Assembly: GCF_900110245.1 (NCBI RefSeq)
Contig: NZ_FOCZ01000001.1
Location: 248,001-312,000 of the forward strand
Direction of reading: 5' to 3'
Length of the DNA stretch: 64,000 bases
Source of the DNA: Niastella yeongjuensis
GTDB taxonomy: Bacteria; Bacteroidota; Bacteroidia; Chitinophagales; Chitinophagaceae
The position numbers were made by a program, and so were the translations under genes. Shown piece by piece: positions 35,043 to 43,894 of the stretch. Below the pieces are notes generated by a model, which saw only the letters and a program-made list of their open reading frames with translations, searched no databases and was not told where the DNA came from. Position 1 is the first letter of the stretch, and each line of letters starts with the position of its first letter.

Positions 35043-35151
35043 AATGTAAGAATATTAGATCAAGGGTAAATTATTTGACTATACGATATGGGTAATCGGA
35101 CCTTACAAAACACCTCTATTTTCTTATTACCCGCATACAAGATAAAAAACA

Positions 35152-35178
35152 AAAAGCTATCATAAGCGATAGCTTTTT
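35152..35178. terminator. Bidirectional hairpin
   Basis: AAAAGCTATC / GATAGCTTTT stem with A and T runs on both sides, between the DUF3592-like gene and the relic at 35192. Confidence 0.55.
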
Positions 35179-35191
35179 ATTTAAACACAAT

Positions 35192-35470
35192 TTAATCAGG
35201 AATATACTCACCGTACAATAACTCATCTCGGCACTGGCTGTATTCAATTTTTCGCAATCGGTTTATTGATCGATTATCCTTCCAATATGTACGGCGTGTA
35301 GATTCATCCATATAACTTTCAACATCATTTAATTAGTCTGTAATGATACTGTCCTTATATAGTATTCGCAGTTGATCAATAGCTGTTTTTGCTATTTGAT
35401 AACCTAATGAATCGGACTTAATGTCAGGACTTCTGAAAAAAAGATATTGTACAGGTCTTTTATTAGTTTT
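35192..35470 (-). pseudogene. Relic of a small protein gene
   Basis: The minus frame reads NKRPVQYLFFRSPDIKSDSL then GYQIAKTAIDQLRILYKDSIITD, a TAA, and then LNDVESYMDESTRRTYWKDN with a 25-residue charged C-terminus to TAA at 35192. There is no start codon before an upstream stop. It looks like an inactivated gene; an ATG after the stop could allow a 39-residue peptide. Confidence 0.35.
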
Positions 35471-35499
35471 ACCTTGTTAACACAACTGTTCTATTTAAA

Positions 35500-35796
35500 A
35501 TGAACCTAATTCCCAAACAAATTGGCAACGCTAACCTTATTGCTTATTTGATTTTAACTTCTAATCATAGTAAAACGAATAATACAAAGCATTATGTCGG
35601 CGGACAACTATTAACAGACATCCGCATACTTGCCATTTGCAAATATGAAGATGCGCCTGGTTACTATCTGTTTTACTGCGGTGCCGATTGGAACGAATTT
35701 ACCGACACCTATCACGATTCTATAGAAGACGCTATCGATCAGGCAGAATTTGAGTTTGCAAACACCCATAGCGACTGGATATTTACCCGAAAATGA
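35500..35796 (+). CDS. Hypothetical protein, 98 residues
   Basis: Small soluble protein with an acidic C-terminal helix (DTYHDSIEDAIDQAEFEFANTHSDWIF) and a central beta part (LAICKYEDAPGYYLFYCGADWNEF). No family recognised. Stand-alone gene in the AT-rich accessory stretch; size and acidity resemble immunity proteins, a weak guess. Confidence 0.5.
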   Translation: MNLIPKQIGNANLIAYLILTSNHSKTNNTKHYVGGQLLTDIRILAICKYEDAPGYYLFYCGADWNEFTDTYHDSIEDAIDQAEFEFANTHSDWIFTRK

Positions 35797-35947
35797 GGGC
35801 CATGTCCGTATATACCATTTTAATATGCCCTGAACGTAACGGATGGATAAATTTCATAATTCCCTAAAGACTCCTTCTCAATTTTTTGGGTATCTTCGGC
35901 TACTCATTTATTCAATACCGCCTTAATTAAATTACACTACACTATTT

Positions 35948-36868
35948 ATGCAAAAGAGAATTTTAACCCTTTGCCTGGCAATTGTATGTTCTTTAACAGC
36001 CATATCACAGTACGCTGATATAAGAGCAGCTATCCAAAAACAACAGTTTAACAAAGAAACCATCGACCAGTTAAAGGCAACAACCACCGTATTCTTCTAT
36101 TCCAAAGAACAGAAATCGGAAATCGAGTCTATTAAAAAGGCAGTCACAGACGGATGGAATTTAACCCCGCTGGTCTTTGATGAGATCAGCCGTTTTGAGA
36201 AATATGCTTCCGATCCAAAATACTCCTATTTTATTATTGAAGGTTTTACGAAAGAATCAGGTTCAGTGAGCGCAACACATTATTATTTAAATCTGCGCCT
36301 GTTCAAAGATGTGAGCAAAAAAGGAAAGATCTCTACAACGGGTTTATGCCGGGTTGAACTGTACCCAAACACACAAACCCTAAGAATGGGTTATGGAAAA
36401 GCAGATGAGGTAATCGATAATTTATACACCAAGGGTGGTTTTTACAACTGGAGCCCTATACTCTTAAAAGCGCAGCTGGAAGTGGTGGCAACTAACCTGC
36501 AAAACAATATTAAACCAGCCCATTATGATGAAATTAAGGACGATAATCTTACCAATATCCTTTCCTCAGATACCTTGTATATACCCAAGACACTACTTAT
36601 GAGCTTCAATGCTCTATCAGGGAAAGAGAATGAAAAACCCGAAACCATTTTTAACGGCTACCGTTATAAATACAGGATCTGTACTGATGAAGAATTATTC
36701 GACATTTTTGAAATCAGTAAAAGAGGCAGACTTCTATTTGAGTATGTGAAGAGCTCTACCGATAAATTTATAACCATATACGACTTACAGCAAAAAAAGG
36801 CAATCTACAGAAATTATGTAGCTGTTAGTTATAACCTGAAAAGCAAGGACATTGAAAGCATAAAATAA
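35948..36868 (+). CDS. Secreted hypothetical protein, 306 residues
   Basis: A signal peptide (MQKRILTLCLAIVCSLTAIS, cut near SQ) is followed by a protein without a recognised domain. The middle has alternating strands with aromatic residues (YSYFIIEGFTKESGSVSATHYYLNLRLF), and the C-terminus ends with NYVAVSYNLKSKDIESIK. It probably acts in the periplasm or at the surface. Convergent with the DUF4231 operon. Confidence 0.6.
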   Translation: MQKRILTLCLAIVCSLTAISQYADIRAAIQKQQFNKETIDQLKATTTVFFYSKEQKSEIESIKKAVTDGWNLTPLVFDEISRFEKYASDPKYSYFIIEGFTKESGSVSATHYYLNLRLFKDVSKKGKISTTGLCRVELYPNTQTLRMGYGKADEVIDNLYTKGGFYNWSPILLKAQLEVVATNLQNNIKPAHYDEIKDDNLTNILSSDTLYIPKTLLMSFNALSGKENEKPETIFNGYRYKYRICTDEELFDIFEISKRGRLLFEYVKSSTDKFITIYDLQQKKAIYRNYVAVSYNLKSKDIESIK

Positions 36869-36925
36869 CGGATGCCATTAATTTTTGTTCAAGACCTGTA
36901 TAAGGAATTTATACGGGTCTTGTTT

Positions 36926-37471
36926 TTATTGAACATCCAGTTCTTTCCTAATTATCTGTTTGGCATTCTTTCTATCAGCCTTTCGTTGTATGGATTTATA
37001 TTTTGCGGAATAGTCATTCTTATCAGAATGAAACCACATATTCGAATAAGAAAAGAATGATCCTTTTTTGATCATCAATCCATTAAGCGGGCAATCATCA
37101 CGGCCACAGTCATGTTTTGAATAGATCCCGAAGCTCCGATGTTTGATCCTTTTTTGGGTGAGAATCTTTTGCTGACTGGTTTTAATATCTTCCCAGATCT
37201 GACTTTCATCTGCTTTTGTCAGTTCCTGACCCAAAGTAATTACATCGAAATAAGTGCCGGGGTCTTTGAGTTGTAGAAACTCGAAGAATTTTACAAAATA
37301 GGTATGGGCAAATTCCCGGACTTCAATTTTTTCACCAAGGGTGAGCTTTTTATTTTCGATAATAGAACGGTAAAGGCCAAGGGTATTGAAGTCCGTATAC
37401 TTTTTATGGTTCTCGATGTAAAAGAGATATTCTTTTAAGGTTAGTTTGTTGAATGGCTGGGAAATTTTCAT
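36926..37471 (-). CDS. Uncharacterised partner of the DUF4231 gene, 181 residues
   Basis: Soluble, helix-rich N-terminus (LTLKEYLFYIENHKKYTDFNTLGLYRSIIE; FDVITLGQELTKADESQIWEDI). It then has a small Cys/His patch (YSKHDCGRDDCPLNGLMIKKGSFFSYSNMWFHSDKN) that could bind a metal, and a very basic C-terminus. Family not recognised. It lies 58 bases downstream of the DUF4231 gene on the same strand, so the two are probably co-transcribed. A hairpin with T run (about 36885-36920) serves the convergent gene end. Confidence 0.6.
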   Translation of the reverse strand: MKISQPFNKLTLKEYLFYIENHKKYTDFNTLGLYRSIIENKKLTLGEKIEVREFAHTYFVKFFEFLQLKDPGTYFDVITLGQELTKADESQIWEDIKTSQQKILTQKRIKHRSFGIYSKHDCGRDDCPLNGLMIKKGSFFSYSNMWFHSDKNDYSAKYKSIQRKADRKNAKQIIRKELDVQ

Positions 37472-37529
37472 AGCTGATACTTGTTACCAGCAATCAAATT
37501 AGTGATTTATCCGGAAACCGCAAATAGGC

Positions 37530-38147
37530 TTAAGCCGGTGCTCCATCAGCCGTCTTTGAAGCAACACTCAGGTTTACACTACTCGCGTCGCCAGTATGAT
37601 CATGTTTTGGATCTTTCTTGTCATCCGGCTTCTGCTCTTCTTTTAAAATCTTTTGTATATAAGTATGAATTTGCTCCTCCTTGATTTTTGCAATATTGCC
37701 CATAAACTTCTTGAACGCTCCTCCGTTATGATTGTCGAACCCGGAATAACCATCCGATAGTGCAAGGAACCTGTTTCCCTCAATCTTTAAAGATTCGGCA
37801 ATAAATCTAAAATGTCGCCAACGGTCATTGAACCTATACGAATGGTTGATTGAGATGGATAAACTTACCAAAACTCCGAGTATGGAGCCGATTGTGGTAG
37901 CCCATCCATTTTCTTTTAAGATGTCCAAACTTAATACCACCGGAATTATAGCGCCGGCAATGATAGCGGTTAGGTTTAGTAAATTGTACCTGAGATAGTT
38001 TGTTTTTGTCAAATGCTCCATCATTGCAATTGACTTTATCCAATCAGTTCCCAGCTGCTTCTTTTTTACATCATCTAATGGAAGTGCATTTATAACTTCA
38101 TTAGTTTCTTCAAGCCATCCATTGATCAGCTTTCGAAATTTTCTCAT
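37530..38147 (-). CDS. SLATT/DUF4231-like two-helix membrane protein
   Basis: The 205 residues comprise a soluble N-terminal helix, then two closely spaced membrane helices (about 59-76 and 82-100) around LNLTAIIAGAIIPVVLSLDI and TTIGSILGVLVSLSISINHS. After a conserved FNDRWRHFRFIAESLKIEGNRFLA stretch comes a charged disordered tail. This matches the SLATT/DUF4231 layout; SLATT proteins are predicted pore-forming effectors in bacterial conflict systems. No nucleotidyltransferase or TIR sensor is adjacent; the only partner is the 181-residue gene downstream. The call is from layout, not alignment. Confidence 0.6.
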   Translation of the reverse strand: MRKFRKLINGWLEETNEVINALPLDDVKKKQLGTDWIKSIAMMEHLTKTNYLRYNLLNLTAIIAGAIIPVVLSLDILKENGWATTIGSILGVLVSLSISINHSYRFNDRWRHFRFIAESLKIEGNRFLALSDGYSGFDNHNGGAFKKFMGNIAKIKEEQIHTYIQKILKEEQKPDDKKDPKHDHTGDASSVNLSVASKTADGAPA

Positions 38148-38428
38148 TGTCGATGTATTTGAGTGTGATTATGAAATTACTTCTTCCCTACCTACTTAAC
38201 CCACCGTTAAAACACCCTTTTTTTAGCCAATTGATATAAGCTTATTTTTTAATACACCCCAATCCGGGGAAGAAACCAAGATAAGGGCAGGCAACAATTT
38301 TGGCGCCCTTGAAGGAAATATTGCGGGTAAAGTAAAAGTATTTAATGTTGCCCGGCACGTGCTAAAAAAATCCGGCTACGAACGACCCTATTTTTTATAT
38401 GAAGCCTGATCACCTGTATATTTGACCA

Positions 38429-39181
38429 ATGAGTAAGCTTGTAACGTGTGCCTTATTGATAACAATATGCCTGTGTATGATGCAGCTGACTGGGTTCTCC
38501 CAGTTCAGTGATACCGTTCACTATTACGTTAATTTTTCAGGAACGGGCAATTTGAATAGAACGAATACTACAGGTTCAACTTACCTGCTTAATAACACCT
38601 TGCAATTCCAGGTTAATAAAAAAAAGTTCTCCATCAACAGCCTGGCCAGTCATGTTTATGGCAAGAACGCTACCGTAAAAACAAATGATGATTTTCTGGG
38701 AATACTTAACCTGGACATATTGAAGGGTATACAAAAGTTTTATTACTGGGCGCTTACCAGTTATGAGAAAAGTTTTTCCTTAAAACTTGATAACCGGTTT
38801 CAGGCCGGCGCCGGCGTGGGCTATACTTTTGTAAACATAGATAAAGCCAACCTGGAAGTAAGCGACGGGGTTCTATTTGAAACTTCTGATTTAAGTATTC
38901 CCGATGCGCACGGTCAAACCAGTTACCAGACTCTTCGCAATTCTTTGCGGGTGAAATACCGGTTTATTATTAAAGAAATGTTCCGTTTCGATGGCATCAA
39001 CTTTTATCAGCCATCCTTTTCTGATGGCAATGATTATATCCTGAAATTAAAAGCCAACTTCTCCATCAAGCTGTATAAATGGCTCAACTTCACTACTACG
39101 TTCAACTACAACAGACAGAACATAACAAACACAGAGAATTTATTTTTAAGTTATGGATTGAGTATGGAAAAGTTCTTTTAA
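38429..39181 (+). CDS. DUF481-like outer membrane protein
   Basis: The 250-residue secreted protein (signal peptide to about FSQ, residue 25) is built of alternating amphipathic strands (TLQFQVNKKKFSINSLASHVYG; FQAGAGVGYTFVN; RNSLRVKYRFII; LNFTTTFNYNRQNITNT) and ends in FF. This pattern is typical of DUF481 small barrels. Ligand and role unknown. Stand-alone. Confidence 0.7.
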   Translation: MSKLVTCALLITICLCMMQLTGFSQFSDTVHYYVNFSGTGNLNRTNTTGSTYLLNNTLQFQVNKKKFSINSLASHVYGKNATVKTNDDFLGILNLDILKGIQKFYYWALTSYEKSFSLKLDNRFQAGAGVGYTFVNIDKANLEVSDGVLFETSDLSIPDAHGQTSYQTLRNSLRVKYRFIIKEMFRFDGINFYQPSFSDGNDYILKLKANFSIKLYKWLNFTTTFNYNRQNITNTENLFLSYGLSMEKFF

Positions 39182-39300
39182 CCGCGGCCATACATAACAT
39201 ATTTATTAAATATCTATACTATTAAAGGTGGCACCAATATTGCTGCTAACGGGCAGCAATAATTTATTTTTAATCCGTCTTTGAAAAATCTAAATCTAGA

Positions 39301-40161
39301 ATGACCCGCTATTATTTGATTCCTGCCCTGGCAATGGTTTTATTCCTGGGCGCTTGTAAAAAAGACTCCGATTCATCAGACAATCCTGCACAAGGTTCCG
39401 GTAAAAAAGGAGCAGACTTTTCCACCAACATGAAATACGGCACCTGGAATGGCGATGTACTGGCCCTGAAACCTTTCTGGTATTATACCTGGGGAAAAGA
39501 GCTGAATAATGGTTCTCCACAAAATTGTGAGTTTGTTCCCATGTTCTGGGGTAAGGACGATGTGAATGCCACTAATATAGCAGCTGTGAAAAAGCTGAAA
39601 GATGATGGTAAAATAAAATATGTTTTGGGTTTTAATGAACCCAACAATGCCGGCCAATCCAAAATGACTGTATCACAGGCATTGCAATTGTGGCCGCAAC
39701 TGGAAAGCCTTGGCTTACCTCTGGGTAGCCCCGCTGCCGACTGGCCTACCAATCCATGGATCTATGAATTCCTCGACTCCTGTAAAGCACAGGGCAAGCG
39801 CGTTGACTTTATTTGTGTACATATCTATAACAGCCTTGACACAAGTGTTTACCTCAACACATTGAAGGAGGTATACAATAAATACAAACTTCCGATCTGG
39901 ATCACAGAGTTTGCCCCAGCTGACTGGAACGCTCAAACAAAGGCCGACAATCCTTATACACCTGCGCAGGTTCTCGCCTTTATGCAAGCCATTCTGCCCA
40001 AACTGGAGGCACTGGATTATATAAAACGTTATGCCTGGTTCTCCGGCGATCCCACCAGCCCACAGATGTGGTCTTCTGCTTTAATAGACGCAAATGGGAA
40101 TTTAACAGAGCTGGGTAAGTGGTACGCCAACTATCAACCTAATAATACTATTGCAAAGTAG
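39301..40161 (+). CDS. GH128-like lipoprotein beta-glucanase
   Basis: Family with an Asl1-type TIM barrel that includes beta-1,3-glucanases. The 286 residues start with a lipobox (FLGACKKD, Cys19), then GADFSTNMKYGTWNGD. Candidate catalytic acids are Glu113 in VLGFNEPN and Glu203 in IWITEFAP, in the order expected for this clan. It is probably anchored at the cell surface or outer membrane and attacks beta-1,3-glucan (fungal or algal). A strong terminator follows. Confidence 0.85.
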   Translation: MTRYYLIPALAMVLFLGACKKDSDSSDNPAQGSGKKGADFSTNMKYGTWNGDVLALKPFWYYTWGKELNNGSPQNCEFVPMFWGKDDVNATNIAAVKKLKDDGKIKYVLGFNEPNNAGQSKMTVSQALQLWPQLESLGLPLGSPAADWPTNPWIYEFLDSCKAQGKRVDFICVHIYNSLDTSVYLNTLKEVYNKYKLPIWITEFAPADWNAQTKADNPYTPAQVLAFMQAILPKLEALDYIKRYAWFSGDPTSPQMWSSALIDANGNLTELGKWYANYQPNNTIAK

Positions 40162-40189
40162 CTTTAGCTGTTTGTACAAATGATTGCAA

Positions 40190-40217
40190 AAGCCCTCCCG
40201 ATGCATCGGGAGGGCTT
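40190..40217. terminator. Bidirectional terminator after the GH128 gene
   Basis: AAAAGCCCTCCCGA / TCGGGAGGGCTTTT around TGCA, with A and T tracts. Its core is the same as the hairpin at 14462. Confidence 0.85.
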
Positions 40218-40231
40218 TTGTTTATTGCTAC

Positions 40232-40267
40232 AAAAAAATTAGTCCCAGCGGTATCGCCGGGACTAAT
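40232..40267 (-). terminator. Terminator of the 77-residue gene
   Basis: ATTAGTCCC / GGGACTAAT stem with an extended GC inner pair; the flanking A7 gives a T run on the minus strand, 30 bases after the stop. Confidence 0.7.
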
Positions 40268-40297
40268 TTAATACGTTTTGCTAATGTACCAACCGCC

Positions 40298-40531
40298 TTA
40301 CTGTGCTGCTTCTTCTTCGATTGCTTCTGGTGCAGTTTCATCAGCTGCAGTTTCACTTGAAACTTCTTTTGCAGGCTTAGCCTTCTTTGCTGATTTGTCA
40401 AGAATTTTTTCAAGGGCGCCGATAGCTTCCTGGAGAGGTTTTAATTTACTCATTATCTCCATTTCTTCGTCTTTCAACTTTTTTAATGCGTCTACCACGG
40501 GATTTTCTTTTACAATGGTTTCTTTGGCCAT
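40298..40531 (-). CDS. Small coiled-coil protein, 77 residues
   Basis: MAKETIVKENPVVDALKKLK, then a heptad helix (DEEMEIMSKLKPLQEAIGALEKILDK), a Lys/Ala/Pro hinge and a very acidic Glu/Ala tail. No known family. It has its own terminator. The composition suits a structural or nucleoid/ribosome-associated small protein, which is speculation. Confidence 0.6.
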   Translation of the reverse strand: MAKETIVKENPVVDALKKLKDEEMEIMSKLKPLQEAIGALEKILDKSAKKAKPAKEVSSETAADETAPEAIEEEAAQ

Positions 40532-40749
40532 AGTTTGTTTTTAAGGTCGCTAAAATACATTCTTAATTGGAAAGGATAAATACTCCAGCCCCTCCCATAG
40601 CAAGTATTTTTTATCACATTCCGTGACAAATGATAATTAATATCTTATGTGAAATTCTTAATTAGGGAATTAAACCGGTTCCTGGTAGATTTCATTTAAT
40701 TCCTGCCTTTTTGCCCGAAGTTTTAGCAGCACCCGTCAAATACGCATAT

Positions 40750-41592
40750 TCACTTTGTATAATCTGCGGAGATACTGACCGTCTTCCATTCTTCCAGTGA
40801 GTCGGTCATTGTTTTTAATTTTCCTGCAACCCGGTTATAGGCATCCTGTCCCAAATATAAGTGCAGCGGCGGCTGGCTGCTTTCTGCCAGTTCCATAAAT
40901 ATTTCTGATGCCTTTTCAGGATCACCGGGCTGAATACCATTGCCATCCAGATAGCGTTTTGCCGTGTCTTTAACGGCCTGATAACCGTCTATCTTGCTTT
41001 CCGTATAAGCGAGTGAATCGTGGGTGAGGAAACCGGTACGGAAACCTGAGGGTTCTACTACCGTTACATGAATGCCAAACTCTTTAAGGTCCAGCGCAAG
41101 CACCTCTGAAAAAGCGGCCAATGCTGCTTTGGTTGCGCTGTAGATAGCCCAGCCTGGTGCGCCTACAAACCCGGCCACCGAGCCAATATTTATAATGTAC
41201 CCTGAGCGTTGTTCACGCAACAGGGGGAGAATTTTCTTAACAACATTGACTGCTGCAAAAACATTCACATCAAAGATCTTCCTGATATCCTGCTCTGCAA
41301 TTTCTTCTACTGTTCCCGTCATACCATAACCGGCGTTATTCACTACCACATCGATACGGCCGAATACCTGCAGTGTTTGCTGAACAGATTCATCAATACA
41401 ATCCAGGTTATTCAGATCAACTACCAGGGGCAGGAACCGATCTGCATCTATAACGCCTACTGCTTCTTTTAACTTTTGTACGTTGCGGGAAGTAGCAGCT
41501 ACCCGGTAACCACTGGCCAGTAGTTTTTTAACCAGTATTAGCCCGAGCCCCTGTGAGGCACCGGTAACATACCAAACTTTTGAGGTGTTCAT
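40750..41592 (-). CDS. SDR family oxidoreductase (paralogue of 58843-59682)
   Basis: NAD(P)-dependent classical short-chain dehydrogenase, 280 residues. It has cofactor motif TGASQGLGLIL, then VVVNNAGYGMTG, INIGSVAGFVG, and YSATKAA with the catalytic Tyr and Lys. Strong resemblance to the SDR at 58843, including RVAATSRN and PPLHLYLGQDAYNRVA. Substrate unknown. It is the last gene of a minus-strand cluster starting at yceI; the nitronate monooxygenase gene lies 10 bases upstream. Confidence 0.87.
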   Translation of the reverse strand: MNTSKVWYVTGASQGLGLILVKKLLASGYRVAATSRNVQKLKEAVGVIDADRFLPLVVDLNNLDCIDESVQQTLQVFGRIDVVVNNAGYGMTGTVEEIAEQDIRKIFDVNVFAAVNVVKKILPLLREQRSGYIINIGSVAGFVGAPGWAIYSATKAALAAFSEVLALDLKEFGIHVTVVEPSGFRTGFLTHDSLAYTESKIDGYQAVKDTAKRYLDGNGIQPGDPEKASEIFMELAESSQPPLHLYLGQDAYNRVAGKLKTMTDSLEEWKTVSISADYTK

Positions 41593-41602
41593 ACAATTCG
41601 TT

Positions 41603-42691
41603 TTAATGTGTTTTTACATCATTGAAGCAGGCATTGGTTTCTTCAATCAACGAATCCATTAGTTGTTTTGCTTTTCTGTGTTTTAGTACCGGAGCTATTT
41701 GTCCGCCCCAGAATAAGATCATATCCCATTTCTGTCTATCGAGGGCTGCCTTTCTCAATGATGACATGAATGTGGTTTGCAAGGGGAACGGGAGGAATTG
41801 GTTTTCTTTACCGGATAGTTCTTTCGCTATTCTGCTGGTAATTCCACGACCCAGCCTGCCAGTAAATGCCCTTGACAAGGAGGTGTATTTGGCCGCATTG
41901 GAAAACAACATTTCCCTATGGATGGGCAGGGCATTCGATTCTTCAGTTGCCAGAAATGCCGTACCTATCTGTGCAGCATCGGCGCCTAATGTTAAGGCGG
42001 CTGCAATACCGCGGCCATTGGCGATACCGCCTGCAGCAATGATAGGTGTTTTTATTTTTTCTTTCAGCAATTGCACCAGTACAAAAGTTCCGGTGGTTGA
42101 TGCTTCTGCCGAAGCCATAAATGATGGGCGGTGACCGCCTGCTTCAAAACCTGAAGCAATGATCATATCCACACCAGTTTGTTCCAGAGCGATCGCTTCA
42201 TCGAGCGTAGTTGCGGCACCAACAGTTACAATACCAAGTTTACGGAACTGTTCCAATACAGCTGGTGGCAGGGTGCCAAACATAAAGCTGAATACTTTGG
42301 GACGAATATCTAATATTACCTGCAACTGGTTTTGGAATCGCGATGCAAAAGGCGCCGGTTTTGCAGGCAAAGGAATACCGGCTTCATCAAAATAAGGTTT
42401 GAATAATTTTGTTGTCTGCGCGTACTGTTCATCGGTTATACTGCCATTAATGGCATCGGTATCGGATACCCACAAGTTTATATTGTAGGGTTTGTTAGTG
42501 GCGGCTTTGATCTGCTTGTCAATATCATAAATTTCCTGTGGACTCATTGTATATGCACCGTAACCTCCCAGTCCACCGGCATTGGATACTGTAGCTACCA
42601 GTTCAACTGATGACAGGTTACCGCCGAAGGGACCTTGCAGGATCGGGTAATCGATTCCCAATGTTTCCGTTGCTTTTGTATTGTACCACAT
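41603..42691 (-). CDS. Nitronate monooxygenase
   Basis: FMN enzyme that oxidises nitroalkanes/propionate-3-nitronate. The 362 residues have LGIDYPILQGPFGG, NAGGLGGYGAYTM, the His-containing GFEAGGHRPSF active-site loop, PIIAAGGIANGRGIAAALTLGADAAQIGTAFLATEES (phosphate binding), then a helical C-terminus. It is sandwiched between an SDR and an NTF2-like gene with about 10-base gaps, so it is part of one transcript directed at reactive small molecules. Confidence 0.9.
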   Translation of the reverse strand: MWYNTKATETLGIDYPILQGPFGGNLSSVELVATVSNAGGLGGYGAYTMSPQEIYDIDKQIKAATNKPYNINLWVSDTDAINGSITDEQYAQTTKLFKPYFDEAGIPLPAKPAPFASRFQNQLQVILDIRPKVFSFMFGTLPPAVLEQFRKLGIVTVGAATTLDEAIALEQTGVDMIIASGFEAGGHRPSFMASAEASTTGTFVLVQLLKEKIKTPIIAAGGIANGRGIAAALTLGADAAQIGTAFLATEESNALPIHREMLFSNAAKYTSLSRAFTGRLGRGITSRIAKELSGKENQFLPFPLQTTFMSSLRKAALDRQKWDMILFWGGQIAPVLKHRKAKQLMDSLIEETNACFNDVKTH

Positions 42692-42701
42692 GGCTGTTAA
42701 T

Positions 42702-43154
42702 TTATTTGTTTGTGTCGCTGATCATTTTGTTTACGATGAACCATTTACCATCGATCCGGTGGAAAGAAAGGAATTCATGATAATCAAAATCGTACATCTT
42801 AACCGTTACCTCTGCAATAGCAATTGAGTTAACTGCTTTAATATTCAGGACGGTTCCCTTAAATGGCTTTCCTGAATCTTTTGGGCTTTGGCGATTCTTA
42901 ACTCCGTCCAGGTATACATCCAGTGTTTTGGCATAGGGCTGTCCTTTTACATCGCCAAAAAGCAAGGTACCGGGATGAAAGATCTTGCTCAGTAAGTTGA
43001 TATCACCTTCATAGATACCTTTGAAATAGTATTCTTCCAATGCGTATGCAATTGCTGCAGAATCTGTTTGAATGGTTTTCATTGTTGTAGTGTTTTGTGC
43101 TTTGCTGCTCCCGCTTTGCGGGAACAACAAAGCTATAAATAAGATAATTACCAT
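42702..43154 (-). CDS. NTF2-like / putative lumazine-binding protein
   Basis: The 150-residue NTF2-fold protein has a possible signal peptide (VIILFIALLFPQSGSSKAQ), then ALEEYYFKGIYEGDINLLSKIFHPGTLLFGDVKG and VTVKMYDFDYHEFLSFHRIDGKWFIVNKM. The pattern fits the SnoaL/PF12893 group, often annotated as putative lumazine-binding. A shorter form from MKTIQTDSAAIAY (43082) would be cytosolic. Only one base lies between its start and the stop of the upstream SDR gene. Confidence 0.75.
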   Translation of the reverse strand: MVIILFIALLFPQSGSSKAQNTTTMKTIQTDSAAIAYALEEYYFKGIYEGDINLLSKIFHPGTLLFGDVKGQPYAKTLDVYLDGVKNRQSPKDSGKPFKGTVLNIKAVNSIAIAEVTVKMYDFDYHEFLSFHRIDGKWFIVNKMISDTNK

Positions 43155-43155
43155 A

Positions 43156-43890
43156 TTAATTCAAATTATGACCGGCGCCGAAACCTCCATCAACATTTAT
43201 AATAGCACCACTGACGAAGTTGCTTTTGGCAACGGTATAGATCATTTCAGCTACGTCTTCTGATTCACCGATCCTGTTAACCAGGTGTATACCGGCTGTT
43301 TGATCTGCGTTGTCACCGTGCATGGGGGTACGAATGGTACCGGGAGCAATGGTATTAACCCGGATGTTCTGTTTGCCAAATTCTGCTGCCAGTTGCAAGG
43401 TCAATGCATGAATGCCTCCTTTGCTCGCCATGGGTGCGGTAATAGGAACTCCGCCCAATGCGTGATAAACCAGTGGTGTTCCTATGTTGATCACTACGCC
43501 ACCATGTTGTTTGAGCATTTGCGGAACAACTGCCTGGGTGGTAAAGAAGGTCCCCTTCAGGTTGGTAGTTAAAAAGCGATCGAGATATGCCTCATCTACC
43601 TCCAGAAAAGGTTTGGTTTCAAAGATACCAGCATTGTTTACCAAAACGTCTGCTGAACCAAACTTTTCTACAGCTATGGCTACCAGCTTTTCACCGGTTG
43701 CTTTTTTACTTACATCACCGGCAACCATAGCCAGGTTGGGTCCTGCACCTAACTCCTGGTAAGCTTTTTCCAGCTTTTCCTTTGTAGTTGAATTAATTAC
43801 TACGTTATCACCTCTGTCTAGGAAGTATTTTGCTGTCGTTAAGCCTATTCCAGAAGAGGCACCGGTTATTATGACTGTTTGTTTTTTCAT
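43156..43890 (-). CDS. SDR family protein lacking the catalytic Tyr
   Basis: The 244-residue classical SDR fold has TGASSGIGLTTA, DVSKKATG, LVNNAGIFETKPF and a C-terminal INVDGGFGAGHNLN. The YxxxK active site reads APMASKGG, so Tyr is missing while Lys is kept. The usual Ser is in a changed INIGTPLVYH segment. It may use another acid or have a non-redox role. It sits 4 bases after the tautomerase gene in the same operon. Confidence 0.85.
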   Translation of the reverse strand: MKKQTVIITGASSGIGLTTAKYFLDRGDNVVINSTTKEKLEKAYQELGAGPNLAMVAGDVSKKATGEKLVAIAVEKFGSADVLVNNAGIFETKPFLEVDEAYLDRFLTTNLKGTFFTTQAVVPQMLKQHGGVVINIGTPLVYHALGGVPITAPMASKGGIHALTLQLAAEFGKQNIRVNTIAPGTIRTPMHGDNADQTAGIHLVNRIGESEDVAEMIYTVAKSNFVSGAIINVDGGFGAGHNLN

Positions 43891-43894
43891 GCTT

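Noticed and set aside
36872-37060. 62-residue plus-strand ORF after the secreted protein
   Set aside because: Overlaps the 181-residue minus-strand gene and a hairpin; hydrophobic only because of AT-rich sequence.
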